64,000 nt of DNA. It comes from Chthonomonas calidirosea T49 (lineage in GTDB: Bacteria > Armatimonadota > Chthonomonadetes > Chthonomonadales > Chthonomonadaceae). How positions within the stretch are numbered: the stretch's first letter is position 1; each line of letters opens with the position of its first letter. The stretch covers positions 1,521,381 to 1,585,380 of the forward strand of contig NC_021487.1 in assembly GCF_000427095.1 (NCBI RefSeq), read 5' to 3'. This document shows positions 1 through 8,845 of the stretch, in pieces. Below the pieces are notes generated by a model, which was not told where the DNA came from, did no database searches, and saw only the letters and a program-made list of their open reading frames with translations. Made by a program: the position numbers and the translations under genes.

Positions 1-1
1 A

Positions 2-1720
2 CTTTTTGAGGAGCCCTATCGTGGAGGCTTGCCCATCATCTTTAACTTTGTTAATAACTTCTATGGCATGGGCGGTCAGCTCGTTGGAGAGACCGGTGGA
101 TTTGGCATCCTAGCGCGTGTGGGCGCCGGCCTCAACGCCAGCCAAATGCATGCCGAGCGCATAGACGGCTACAACCCGCTTGCCGTTATTGATGCCATTG
201 CCCGCAAGAAGGAGATATTGGCGAAGGGTGAAGGGCCGGTGCTACTCGATACGGTAACCTACCGTTACAGTGGTCACTCCCCCTCCGATGCCTCCTCTTA
301 TCGCGAGAAAAGCGAGGTGGAAGAGTGGCAACGTATCGACTCTCTAATCACCTACCGGCGCGAACTTCTCGAGGCCGGCCTCATCACTGAAAGCGAATTG
401 GAGACGATGCAACAGGCCGTTGAGACCGCCATTCTGCGCGCTTACTTAAAAGCAATTGACCTCGATATCTCCCCGCGCGCCAATCTTTTTCAACCAGGCT
501 GCTTGCTCGAGCAGACCATGTTTTCCAATCAGCACGTGGAATCGCTAGATAACACACGCAAACCGGTAACGCTTCTTCCGCATCAGGAAAACCCGCGTGT
601 GCAGCGGCTTGCCTCCCGAAGTCGCTCCGGCATCGGCCCTGATGGCACCCCCCTCCCGAAATCGCGCTGTATTGGCATTCGGGACGCGCTTTTTGAGGCC
701 ATTCTCGACTGCTTCGAAACCGACCCCACTCTTATCGCCTATGGGGAGGAGAATCGCGACTGGGGAGGCGCCTTTGGCGTCTATCAAGGATTGACAGAGA
801 GTCTGCCCTATCATCGTCTCTTTAATGCGCCTATTGCCGAGGGCGCGATTGTGGGCACGGCCGTGGGCTACGCTCTTGAAGGAGGTCGCGCTCTCGTCGA
901 GATCATGTACTGTGATTTTATTGGCCGCGCCGGCGATGAAATTTTCAACCAGCTGGCCAAGTGGCAAGCGATGTCGGGCGGACTGTTGCGAATGCCCGTG
1001 GTGGTGAGGGTCTCCGTGGGCAGCAAATACGGGGCTCAGCACAGTCAAGACTGGACCTCCCTCTGCGCCCATATACCGGGGCTGAAGGTGGTGTTTCCGG
1101 CCACTCCCTACGATGCGAAGGGACTTATGTACGCTGCCCTTACGGGCACTGATCCGGTTATCTTCTTCGAAAGCCAGCGCATCTACGACCAGCCGGAGCT
1201 GTTTCATGGAGCGGAGGGCGTGCCCGAGGGTCGGTATATGGTGCCCATTGGCCAGCCAGATGTGAAACGAACCGGCGAAGACATCACGATTCTTTCCGTG
1301 GGAGCCACGCTTTACCGTGCTTTAGAGGCCGCAGATATTTTGGAGAAGGAGTATAACCTCAAAGCCGAGATCATAGATGCGCGATCGCTTGTGCCCTTCG
1401 ACTATGCTCCTGTGCTGGAAAGCGTAAAGAAGACCGGTCGCATTCTGCTAACGAGCGATGCGTGCGAGCGGGGCAGCATTTTACAAACGTTTGCGGCCAA
1501 GATAGCTCACTTTGCCTTTGACGATCTCGATGCCCCTCCGATAGTGGTGGGTGCACGCAACTGGATAACGCCCCCTGACGAGATCGAGGAGAGCTTCTTT
1601 CCCTACCCCTCCGATATTCTCGACGCTATCCATACCCATATTCTCCCGCTTCCGGGCTACACACCCAAGCGTGTGTGCGATAAGAGCGATCTACTATGGC
1701 GCAGCCGAGAAGGGGTGTAG
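2..1720 (+). CDS. 2-oxoacid dehydrogenase E1 component, alpha/beta fusion (5' end missing)
   Basis: The reading frame is open from the first bases of the window, so the gene starts upstream. E1 components use thiamine diphosphate to decarboxylate a 2-oxoacid (pyruvate or branched-chain) and pass the acyl group to E2. The visible first ~170 residues match the C-terminal half of an E1 alpha chain, including the YRYSGHSPSD phosphorylation-loop region. A linker follows, and from about visible residue 220 a complete E1 beta chain runs (GEENRDWGGAFGV, then NAPIAEGAIVGTAVGYALEG). In most bacteria alpha and beta are separate proteins, so this is a natural fusion. Substrate cannot be decided from the sequence seen. 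No E2 or E3 gene follows; the next gene is convergent. Confidence 0.9.
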   Translation, partial: LFEEPYRGGLPIIFNFVNNFYGMGGQLVGETGGFGILARVGAGLNASQMHAERIDGYNPLAVIDAIARKKEILAKGEGPVLLDTVTYRYSGHSPSDASSYREKSEVEEWQRIDSLITYRRELLEAGLITESELETMQQAVETAILRAYLKAIDLDISPRANLFQPGCLLEQTMFSNQHVESLDNTRKPVTLLPHQENPRVQRLASRSRSGIGPDGTPLPKSRCIGIRDALFEAILDCFETDPTLIAYGEENRDWGGAFGVYQGLTESLPYHRLFNAPIAEGAIVGTAVGYALEGGRALVEIMYCDFIGRAGDEIFNQLAKWQAMSGGLLRMPVVVRVSVGSKYGAQHSQDWTSLCAHIPGLKVVFPATPYDAKGLMYAALTGTDPVIFFESQRIYDQPELFHGAEGVPEGRYMVPIGQPDVKRTGEDITILSVGATLYRALEAADILEKEYNLKAEIIDARSLVPFDYAPVLESVKKTGRILLTSDACERGSILQTFAAKIAHFAFDDLDAPPIVVGARNWITPPDEIEESFFPYPSDILDAIHTHILPLPGYTPKRVCDKSDLLWRSREGV

Positions 1721-1757
1721 AGAAATCTCAGGCTCTTATCCACACCAACAGAAGAAA

Positions 1758-1807
1758 AAGTAAAACTTGGAACAGAACCGGAGTTCTCTGGTAGAGAACT
1801 CCGGTTC
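1758..1807 (-). terminator. Intrinsic terminator of the pilin-like/small protein operon
   Basis: A perfect 14-bp stem (1775-1788 with 1794-1807) and a 5-nt loop are followed, when read on the minus strand, by a T-rich stretch (1758-1770). It sits just past the stop of the small membrane protein gene. The hairpin could also stop plus-strand transcription from the E1 gene, but no T-run follows on that strand. Confidence 0.8.
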
Positions 1808-1843
1808 AACTCAAATAGGTTTCAGCTTAGCATCGAGGCACGA

Positions 1844-2038
1844 TCACTGTGGTTTCCCTGGTCCTCCTACAGCACCGGGAAGTATCTTGCCACCTATTCG
1901 GCGGCCTTGTTGGGCTTGGGTAGGAGAAGGCAGACTGCCACCTTTCGGTCGGTTTAGGTAGTAATATATACCGCCTAATACGAGGATAACAACGACTATT
2001 ACAATAACCGCGATAACTGGATTCACCTCTTTTTTCAT
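1844..2038 (-). CDS. Small single-pass membrane protein (VNP-type micro-protein)
   Basis: A 64-residue protein with MKKEVNP at the N-terminus, one long Val/Ile-rich membrane segment (about residues 8-27), then a short polar Gly/Pro/Gln-rich tail. It starts 13 nt after the pilin-like gene on the same strand, so the two are probably one transcript. The arrangement VNP, hydrophobic segment, GQ...PG tail recurs at 52671-52862 and, shortened, at 50342-50500. No known family is recognised and the function is unknown. The pairing with DUF1559 pilin-like genes suggests a role in their membrane handling or export; this is inference. Confidence 0.75.
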   Translation of the reverse strand: MKKEVNPVIAVIVIVVVILVLGGIYYYLNRPKGGSLPSPTQAQQGRRIGGKILPGAVGGPGKPQ

Positions 2039-2051
2039 CAGCGTCCTCTAC

Positions 2052-2903
2052 TCAGTTATTCGGCCATAGATAGAGCAGGGTATCGGGTTGCGCAGGATTG
2101 TTTTGTAAGAACTGACCCGGCTTGAAGGATTTAGCATGTCCATCAAGAAAGCCTACGTTGAACATTCCCTGTCCATAGGCCGTCGCTCTGGTATTAATAT
2201 CACAGACGTCGGATCCACCGGTATGCCGAGGTTGAGGCCCAAAGAAGCTATAGTCATATCCAACCCAACCCCCACAATATCCTAAACCGACTTGCATCCC
2301 ATAAACGCCTTGCCAGCCATCGAAGTTATTGCTATCGAACAGCAAGGCATACTCAGCAGGTCTTGCCACACGAGCAAGAGTTGCGCTTGGGAAACTACCT
2401 TGAGGCCAACCATAAGCCGAACCATTAGAGATACCAGCCCCAGCAAGACCATCATACTTCTCATTTGGCAAAGCATAGTTCTGGAACCAGGCGGCTTGAC
2501 GAGTGAGAAAGTAGGGATAGCCTAGCGAGGCCGCAGTTGGAAATATTCCATAGGACATCCAGTACTGAAAATCTGTTTGCACATTCGCACTATCTTGATA
2601 AGGCGAGTCTGGACAGATGACAATTGCGTAGTTCTTAGCATAAGGCTGTACAAGATCTTGCCAAGTATCAAAGAACGTTTGATTATCGGTTGTGCAATCA
2701 AGAACGATATTTTCATCGTAATCTTGCGTATACATCGCTATAGCGGTTCCAAGCTGCTTGATATTTGACAAACAGGAGATTTTCCTTGCCTGTTCGCGGG
2801 CTTGGGCGAAGACGGGAAAGAGGATAGCAGCCAAAATAGCGATAATCGCTATAACCACAAGTAACTCGATGAGCGTAAATGCTTTGAGATGGGATCGTTT
2901 CAT
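2052..2903 (-). CDS. DUF1559-type prepilin-like secreted/surface protein
   Basis: A 283-residue protein. A short basic leader precedes [19 protein letters not shown], the type IV prepilin/pseudopilin methylation motif: cleavage is expected before F, with E at +5. The hydrophobic helix is followed by [13 protein letters not shown] and a C-terminal domain ending in an H-x9-DG-like segment (FLDGHAKSF), typical of DUF1559 proteins in Armatimonadota and Planctomycetes. A strong AGGAGG ribosome site lies 7-8 nt before the ATG. The protein is presumably processed by a prepilin peptidase and exported by the pilus-type machine encoded at 11.8-19.2 kb (inference). The small membrane protein gene follows in the same operon. 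Confidence 0.88.
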   Translation of the reverse strand: MKRSHLKAFTLIELLVVIAIIAILAAILFPVFAQAREQARKISCLSNIKQLGTAIAMYTQDYDENIVLDCTTDNQTFFDTWQDLVQPYAKNYAIVICPDSPYQDSANVQTDFQYWMSYGIFPTAASLGYPYFLTRQAAWFQNYALPNEKYDGLAGAGISNGSAYGWPQGSFPSATLARVARPAEYALLFDSNNFDGWQGVYGMQVGLGYCGGWVGYDYSFFGPQPRHTGGSDVCDINTRATAYGQGMFNVGFLDGHAKSFKPGQFLQNNPAQPDTLLYLWPNN

Positions 2904-3201
2904 TTATATAGCCTCCTAGTACTTTTTTGAGATATAGAGTAAAGTTCGGCTTTTGGCCGAAAGCAAACAATAAGCGCCTGGTGCCCCCTACTCATAGCGA
3001 ATACCGGGCAGCTTTGGGTTAGGTACCTCTTTAGTATTATACCCTTGCAGGGGCTTACGAGGGCGCACAGGAAAAAGTTCCTATTTTTGTGTAGATGGGT
3101 AAGTTTTTTTGCTTTGCATGGACAAGGGGAATTGTGGAACAGATAGGAATACATCTCCTCCTGCTGACCGCTTCGTCCACAAAACCTTGCCTGACACACA
3201 G
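2904..3201. other. Intergenic region between divergent pilin-like and pspA genes
   Basis: About 500 nt separate the two divergent genes (2904-3409). On the minus side there is a hairpin at 2945-2961 (6-bp stem) in the presumed leader and a minus-strand TATAAT at 3036-3041 with no convincing -35 box. On the plus side the pspA promoter lies at 3202-3230 and a ~170-nt leader follows it. No coding frame with a ribosome site was convincing here. Confidence 0.5.
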
Positions 3202-3230
3202 TTGACAATCGTGCCAAAACATGTGATAAT
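3202..3230 (+). promoter_or_regulatory. Sigma-70-type promoter for the pspA operon
   Basis: TTGACA at 3202-3207, a 17-bp spacer, and GATAAT at 3225-3230 preceded by TGT, an extended -10 element. Transcription would begin near 3237, leaving a leader of about 170 nt before pspA. Confidence 0.75.
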
Positions 3231-3409
3231 AAAAGGAAGCAGGAGCATCGGGGCAAGAGAGCAGCATGTCCGTTAGAATCTGCATGAAACGTTTCGTGGC
3301 CTCGTACGTATGTTGGTTTAGAACCGCAGCGTTGCCCTGAGCTTCTTGTCTTGCATAAAGCGCCTGGGATCGCCTTTTGCGAGAGGCCCCAGGAAGGAGA
3401 TGGTTTGCT

Positions 3410-4243
3410 ATGGCATCGAACCCGTTCAAACGATTTTGGCGCTATCTAATGGCTCTTCTAAGCGGCAAACTTGACCAGTGGGAAGACCCGGAGGTCATTA
3501 TTAATGAGGCCGTTCGCGAGATGCGTGAAAACCAGATCAAAAATCGCGAACTGGCCGTTCAAGCCATTACGCAGAAGAATAACCTGCAGGCTGAGGTGGA
3601 AAAAGAGGAGCGTTTGGTTGCCGATCTGGAAAAGAAAGCGGCAATCGCTCTTCAAGGAGGTAATAGGGAACTAGCTCTGCAGTTCCTGCGCGAAAAGCTT
3701 CAGCATGAACAGACGCTTGAGCAGATGCGTGCCAGCCTTGCACAGGCCATTGAGGCTGCAGAAAAGGTGAAGACGGCCATTAAATTAGAGGAAGACCGCA
3801 TCCGCCAAAAGACAGCGCAGGCCCTCGCGCTTAAAGCTAAAATGAAACAGGCGCAGATCGAGATAAAGATCAACAAAGCGCTCGATCAGTTTCAGTTTAG
3901 CAACAACGAGCAGCAGTGGGGTGCGGTGGAGGAGCGCATTCGCTCCATGCAGTCGGAGGCTGCCGCAAGAGCGGAGGTCGCTAACACCAGCATTGATGCG
4001 CGCGTCCGCGAGTTGGAAGCTTCTCAAATGGATGCGCAAGCGGAACAAGAGCTGGCACAACTCGAAGCCAAACTCTCTCTTGGCACCAGTACGGCCAATA
4101 ACTACGTATCTACAAATCAACAGCAGGTGCAGACAGTGGGAACTGGTGGAAGCGGCGCCAACGGTTCTGCCGCCCCTGAAAGTGAACTGGATAGGCAGTT
4201 GGCCGAACTCGAAGCTAAACTGAACAACCAGAATAAACAGTAG
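3410..4243 (+). CDS. pspA: PspA/IM30 family membrane-maintenance protein
   Basis: A 277-residue, almost wholly alpha-helical coiled-coil protein. It opens with NPFKRFWRYLMALLSGKLDQWEDPE, the amphipathic membrane-binding helix and first conserved block of PspA/IM30, followed by EAVREMRENQIKNRELAV and long Gln/Glu/Lys heptads to about residue 225. The last ~45 residues are a Gly/Ser/Asn linker plus a short helix. PspA proteins polymerise on stressed membranes and preserve their integrity. The ATG at 3410 is preferred because AAGGAGA ends 9 nt before it; a longer in-frame start at 3377 has no such site. It heads an operon with the J-like gene 45 nt downstream. Confidence 0.88.
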   Translation: MASNPFKRFWRYLMALLSGKLDQWEDPEVIINEAVREMRENQIKNRELAVQAITQKNNLQAEVEKEERLVADLEKKAAIALQGGNRELALQFLREKLQHEQTLEQMRASLAQAIEAAEKVKTAIKLEEDRIRQKTAQALALKAKMKQAQIEIKINKALDQFQFSNNEQQWGAVEERIRSMQSEAAARAEVANTSIDARVRELEASQMDAQAEQELAQLEAKLSLGTSTANNYVSTNQQQVQTVGTGGSGANGSAAPESELDRQLAELEAKLNNQNKQ

Positions 4244-4288
4244 TTCGTCCTCTGCCTATTTCGAGGAGCCTGAAAGCCAATAGCGTTC

Positions 4289-4789
4289 ATGAGTTTATCA
4301 AATCGCCTCTATCGCATTGCACGTAGCAAGCTAAACGAATTAAAGGAGTGGTTCGATCGTGTGGAAGAAGAGCGCACGAGCGACTCCCTTCGTAGTCCCG
4401 AAGAGCTTGCCGCAGAGGAGCTCGACGCGGCTCTCCATTCCCCTCCTCCCGCTTCGCCTGCTTTTTCCTCATCGACCCCACGCTCTCCCCAGAAAGCGAC
4501 CTCGCCAGCTGCAGAAACCGATCCGCTCTACTACCACTATCGTCTGCTCGGTCTGCAGCCCGGTGCCGATCTAACGGCCGTGCAAGCGGCCTATAAACGC
4601 TACGCCGAACGCGCCAACCCAGCTCGCTTTCCTCCCGGCTCGCCAGAAGAGGCCATTGCACGCGACCTCCGTAAAAAGCTCGACCTCTCCTACAAAACCC
4701 TTTGTGAAGCTCTCGATCCCACCTTGCGTCGTTTCGAGCTGCTTGAGTTCGATACCTCCTCAGCTCCCCAAAAAGAAGAAAATTCCTGA
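4289..4789 (+). CDS. J-domain-like protein without the HPD motif
   Basis: A 166-residue protein. Residues ~1-35 are a charged helix, ~35-80 a Pro/Ser/Ala-rich linker, and ~80-155 resemble a J-domain: DPLYYHYRLLGLQPGADLTA, then QAAYKRYAERANPARFP, then LDLSYKTLCEALDPTLRRFE. In true J-domains the loop after helix II carries HPD, which activates DnaK ATPase; here the position reads NPA, so stimulation of DnaK is unlikely. It follows pspA in the same operon, so it may act as a scaffold on the PspA polymer or at the membrane; this is inference. The ribosome site is weak and distant, which hints at translational coupling. Confidence 0.65.
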   Translation: MSLSNRLYRIARSKLNELKEWFDRVEEERTSDSLRSPEELAAEELDAALHSPPPASPAFSSSTPRSPQKATSPAAETDPLYYHYRLLGLQPGADLTAVQAAYKRYAERANPARFPPGSPEEAIARDLRKKLDLSYKTLCEALDPTLRRFELLEFDTSSAPQKEENS

Positions 4790-4807
4790 AAGGAGAGCGC
4801 AACTACC

Positions 4808-5107
4808 ATGGCGCGACCTGCTAAACTGACCGAAGCGCAGATTCAACAGGCTCTTGCGGAGTTACCTGAGTGGCGCTATCAAGACGATAAGTTACAGCGC
4901 ACCTTCAAATTTACCGATTTCTCTCAGGCCTGGGGGTTCATGAGCCGCGTGGCCCTTATGGCCGAAAAAATGGACCACCACCCCGACTGGTCTAACGTTT
5001 ACAACACCGTGAATGTGGCGCTCAGCACCCATGATGCCGGAGGTGTCACCGAACTTGACCTCCAGCTGGCTCGCCACATGAATCGCTTCTATGCGGAACG
5101 AGGCTAA
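4808..5107 (+). CDS. phhB: 4a-hydroxytetrahydrobiopterin dehydratase (PCD/DCoH)
   Basis: A 99-residue protein, the usual size for the family. The diagnostic block EKMDHHPDWSNVYNTVNVAL followed by STHDAGGVTELD supplies the His-His-Pro active-site residues, the Trp and the downstream His and Asp. The enzyme dehydrates pterin-4a-carbinolamine to quinonoid dihydropterin; in bacteria without phenylalanine hydroxylase, members have been linked to molybdopterin or folate-related chemistry. No aromatic amino-acid hydroxylase is seen here, so the physiological pterin is unknown. AAAGGAGAG lies upstream of the ATG. It is the third gene of the pspA operon, 18 nt after the J-like gene and 5 nt before the desulfurase. 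Confidence 0.92.
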   Translation: MARPAKLTEAQIQQALAELPEWRYQDDKLQRTFKFTDFSQAWGFMSRVALMAEKMDHHPDWSNVYNTVNVALSTHDAGGVTELDLQLARHMNRFYAERG

Positions 5108-5112
5108 GAACC

Positions 5113-6273
5113 ATGCAACTGCCGATCTACCTCGACCATGCTGCCACAACTCCCGTCCTTCCCGAAGTCGCAGAGGCCATGATGCCTTTCCTGGTCCAAA
5201 CCTACGCGAACCCCTCCGCCGCCCATGCACTAGGGATCGAGGCACGCCATGCGGTGGAGGAGGCGCGGGGGATCGTGGCTGAAGCCATTCACGCTTACCC
5301 TGACGAGATCGTGTTTACTTCAGGCGGCACCGAATCGGATAACGCAGCCATCTATGGGGTTGCCTACGCTCTTGAAAACCGCGGACGCCATATCCTTTCA
5401 AGCCCCATCGAGCACCATGCCGTTCTCGAACCGCTCCAGTACCTTGCACAGCGCGGATGGGAAATAGAGATGCTGCCCGTTTCCTCAGAAGGCCTCGTTG
5501 CTCCTGAAGAGGTCGCGCGTCGCATTCGTAACGATACCGTCCTGGTCAGCGTCATGCACGCTAACAACGAGATCGGCACCGTGCAGCCCATTGAGGCCAT
5601 TGGGGCGATCTGCCGGGAAAAGGGAGTGCTGTTTCATACCGACGCCGTACAAAGCTTCGGCTATCTACCTATAGATGTGCGCAAAATGAACATCGATCTC
5701 CTGAGCCTTACCGCCCATAAATTTTATGGCCCTAAAGGCATCGGCGTCCTCTATGTGCGATCGGGTATCCCTTTCGAGCCGTATCAAAAAGGCGGCGGAC
5801 AAGAGAATGGACGACGCGGTGGCACCCTCAACGTGCCCGGCATTGTGGGGTTGGGCAAAGCCGTGACTATGGTAATGGAACAGCGTGAGGGAGAGAGCGC
5901 AAGGCTCCAACGGCTTCGTGACCACTTTATCGCGGCGGTTGAACAGGCCATTCCTGAAGCCACACTCACCGGCCATCGCCAATACCGCTTGCCTAATAAC
6001 GTTCACTTCTGCTTTAAAGGCATTGAAGGCGAATCGCTACTGTTGAGTTTGGATGCCGAAGGAATCTGCGCTTCGGCTGGCGCGGCCTGCTCGGCAGGCT
6101 CTCATGAGCCCAGCCATGTGCTACAGGCTATCGGCGTGCCGCCCGATCGCCTACGCGGCGCTCTACGCCTCAGCCTAGGTCGCGCTACCACCGAAGAGGC
6201 ATTGGAGTACTGTTTGCATGTCCTCCAGAAGGCCGTAGGAGCCCTACGTCAAAAACAGCGCGTGCAAACCTAG
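5113..6273 (+). CDS. Cysteine desulfurase (NifS/IscS family)
   Basis: A 386-residue pyridoxal-phosphate enzyme that takes sulfur from L-cysteine for Fe-S clusters, tRNA thiolation or cofactors. Seen are YLDHAATTP at the N-terminus, HANNEIGTVQPI, the cofactor aspartate in FHTDAVQSFG, the Schiff-base lysine in TAHKFYGPKGIG and the catalytic cysteine loop GAACSAGSHEPSHVL with RLSLGR near the end. The short GAACSAG loop and overall length suit a NifS-like group I enzyme. No iscU, iscR or thiI gene follows; the next 400 nt are the sigma-factor promoter region. Confidence 0.95.
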   Translation: MQLPIYLDHAATTPVLPEVAEAMMPFLVQTYANPSAAHALGIEARHAVEEARGIVAEAIHAYPDEIVFTSGGTESDNAAIYGVAYALENRGRHILSSPIEHHAVLEPLQYLAQRGWEIEMLPVSSEGLVAPEEVARRIRNDTVLVSVMHANNEIGTVQPIEAIGAICREKGVLFHTDAVQSFGYLPIDVRKMNIDLLSLTAHKFYGPKGIGVLYVRSGIPFEPYQKGGGQENGRRGGTLNVPGIVGLGKAVTMVMEQREGESARLQRLRDHFIAAVEQAIPEATLTGHRQYRLPNNVHFCFKGIEGESLLLSLDAEGICASAGAACSAGSHEPSHVLQAIGVPPDRLRGALRLSLGRATTEEALEYCLHVLQKAVGALRQKQRVQT

Positions 6274-6381
6274 GGTACGTCGCAAATGGATGTCTTCTTT
6301 GTTACAGCTTTCAAGCGTTGGGAACTGTGCGCTTTAACGCAACCGTAATCAAGATGGCGCGAGGAAGGCCTAAAAAATAAC

Positions 6382-6410
6382 TTGACAAATGGCCTAAGAT
6401 GCTTTATAAT
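6382..6410 (+). promoter_or_regulatory. Perfect consensus sigma-70 promoter upstream of sigA
   Basis: TTGACA at 6382-6387, exactly 17 bp, then TATAAT at 6405-6410. Both hexamers match the housekeeping consensus at all 12 positions. The next gene downstream on this strand is the principal sigma factor, about 300 nt away. Confidence 0.88.
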
Positions 6411-6416
6411 ACAAAA

Positions 6417-6712
6417 TAGGTTCGGAGTAGGGTCGCTCGGAATACCCATGAAACCGAATCGTATGAGTGTATGAGGGCTGTTTTATAGGGTGGAATGCTT
6501 TACCCTAAAGAACGTTCTCATACTTGGATTGGCGTCGTGGAAAAGGGCGCCTAAAGTAGCGTTTCCCTCTATAAGGGTAACACAGTAGTTACGTTTTTCC
6601 GGTGCTTCTGAAAGCATGAATGCGCTGAAGTCGTTCTGTGAAAAAATGCACATTCTTTTTCGACAAGCGTGCCGTAGAGAGAGTGAAAGGAACCTAGCGA
6701 GGAGTGGCCTCA
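6417..6712 (+). other. Long 5' leader of the sigma factor mRNA
   Basis: About 295 nt lie between the promoter's expected start point and the ATG at 6713. There is no plus-strand frame with a ribosome site, and I recognise no known riboswitch. A local inverted repeat (TAGGGT...ACCCTA, around 6486-6507) is visible, but no clear intrinsic terminator. The leader may carry post-transcriptional control of sigma synthesis; this is inference. Confidence 0.4.
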
Positions 6713-7804
<1,092 letters not shown>

Positions 7805-7822
7805 TCTTTTGCTCGCAACCTA

Positions 7823-7862
7823 GCCGCTGACGGTGCTTTAAGCGATCGTCAGCGGCTGTTTT
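7823..7862 (+). terminator. Intrinsic terminator after sigA
   Basis: A 10-bp GC-rich stem (7823-7832 with 7847-7856) with a 14-nt loop, followed by TGTTTTAT. It begins 18 nt after the sigA stop codon. Confidence 0.8.
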
Positions 7863-7904
7863 ATAGAGCTATCATTTCATTATCTTTTACAGGTGCGACA
7901 AGCT

Positions 7905-8831
7905 ATGCGAAGTCTCTATCGCGAGTTCGGTGTCTTTTTGCTTCTGTTTTTCATGGCCTCCGCCTCGGCCTACTGCGATGTCAGCGTCCGTCAGATAACC
8001 TATGCAGGCTGGCAAAACGCTTACCAACTTAGCAATGGAGACGTGGAGCTTGTGGTTGTACCTCAAATCGGGCGCATCATGCGCTACGGGCCGGTTGGAG
8101 GCCCCAATATGCTGTGGAATAACCCCACGATGCTTGGCAAAACAGCCTCTCTTGAGGCCGCAGCCAAGGAGTGGCCTAACTTCGGCGGCGATAAGCTCTG
8201 GCCAGCTCCCCAGTCGGTGTGGAATTGGCCTCCCGATCCTTATCTCGACTCGGCTCCCCAAACCGTACGGGTGCTGCCTAACCATCACCTTCTTGTTATA
8301 GGCCAAGCCAGCCCGCAAAGCGGCATCCGCTTCGAGCGTGAAATCGCCCTCGCCCCCAAAGGCGATGAAGTTACCCTCGTCAACATCATGATCAATACTT
8401 CCTCAAAGCCGGTTAAGTGGGCTATTTGGGAGATTTTCCAGGCGAACGATCCGCTGCGCGTCTATCTACCTACTAATATCTCCGGCCACTTCGCCGAAGG
8501 CTATTTGAAGATGTCGGATGCCCTCCCTCCTGTAGACCGCATTCATGGACAACTTGTTCTTTCTCGCTCCCACACCATGAGCTATAAAGTAGGCTCTGAT
8601 GCGCCGGATATTCTGCTTCGTGCCCTTGTTTCGGGCTACACGGTGTCTTTAACAGCGAAACTTTTAAAGGGCACTTACCCTGATGGTGGTTGCACTATGG
8701 AGGTCTATTCCAATCCGGATGCTGCTCCCTATATGGAAATGGAGCTACTCGCTCCTATCGTGGAGCTTCGCCCTGGAGAACAGACCCGATTCATCACCCA
8801 ATGGCATCTTGGCCCACCCCAAGGGCCCTAA
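7905..8831 (+). CDS. Secreted DUF4380-like protein
   Basis: A 308-residue protein with an N-terminal signal peptide (VFLLLFFMASASAYC), so it is probably exported. The body shows WQNAYQLSNGDVELVVVPQIGRIMRYG and PNFGGDKLWPAPQSVWNWPPD. These features, a beta-rich fold, a conserved GGDKLWPAPQ motif and a mid-protein LVNIMINTSSKPVKWAIWE strand, resemble the DUF4380 / mutarotase-like beta-sandwich proteins found near carbohydrate genes. The exact reaction is unknown. The ATG at 7905 follows an AGGTG; a GTG at 7893 is an alternative start. cinA begins 14 nt downstream, so the two are likely co-transcribed although functionally unrelated. Confidence 0.65.
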   Translation: MRSLYREFGVFLLLFFMASASAYCDVSVRQITYAGWQNAYQLSNGDVELVVVPQIGRIMRYGPVGGPNMLWNNPTMLGKTASLEAAAKEWPNFGGDKLWPAPQSVWNWPPDPYLDSAPQTVRVLPNHHLLVIGQASPQSGIRFEREIALAPKGDEVTLVNIMINTSSKPVKWAIWEIFQANDPLRVYLPTNISGHFAEGYLKMSDALPPVDRIHGQLVLSRSHTMSYKVGSDAPDILLRALVSGYTVSLTAKLLKGTYPDGGCTMEVYSNPDAAPYMEMELLAPIVELRPGEQTRFITQWHLGPPQGP

Positions 8832-8845
8832 GGAGAGAGTGAGAA

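Noticed and set aside
545-1207. Minus-strand 220-codon frame
   Set aside because: Antisense shadow of the E1 fusion gene with no motif.
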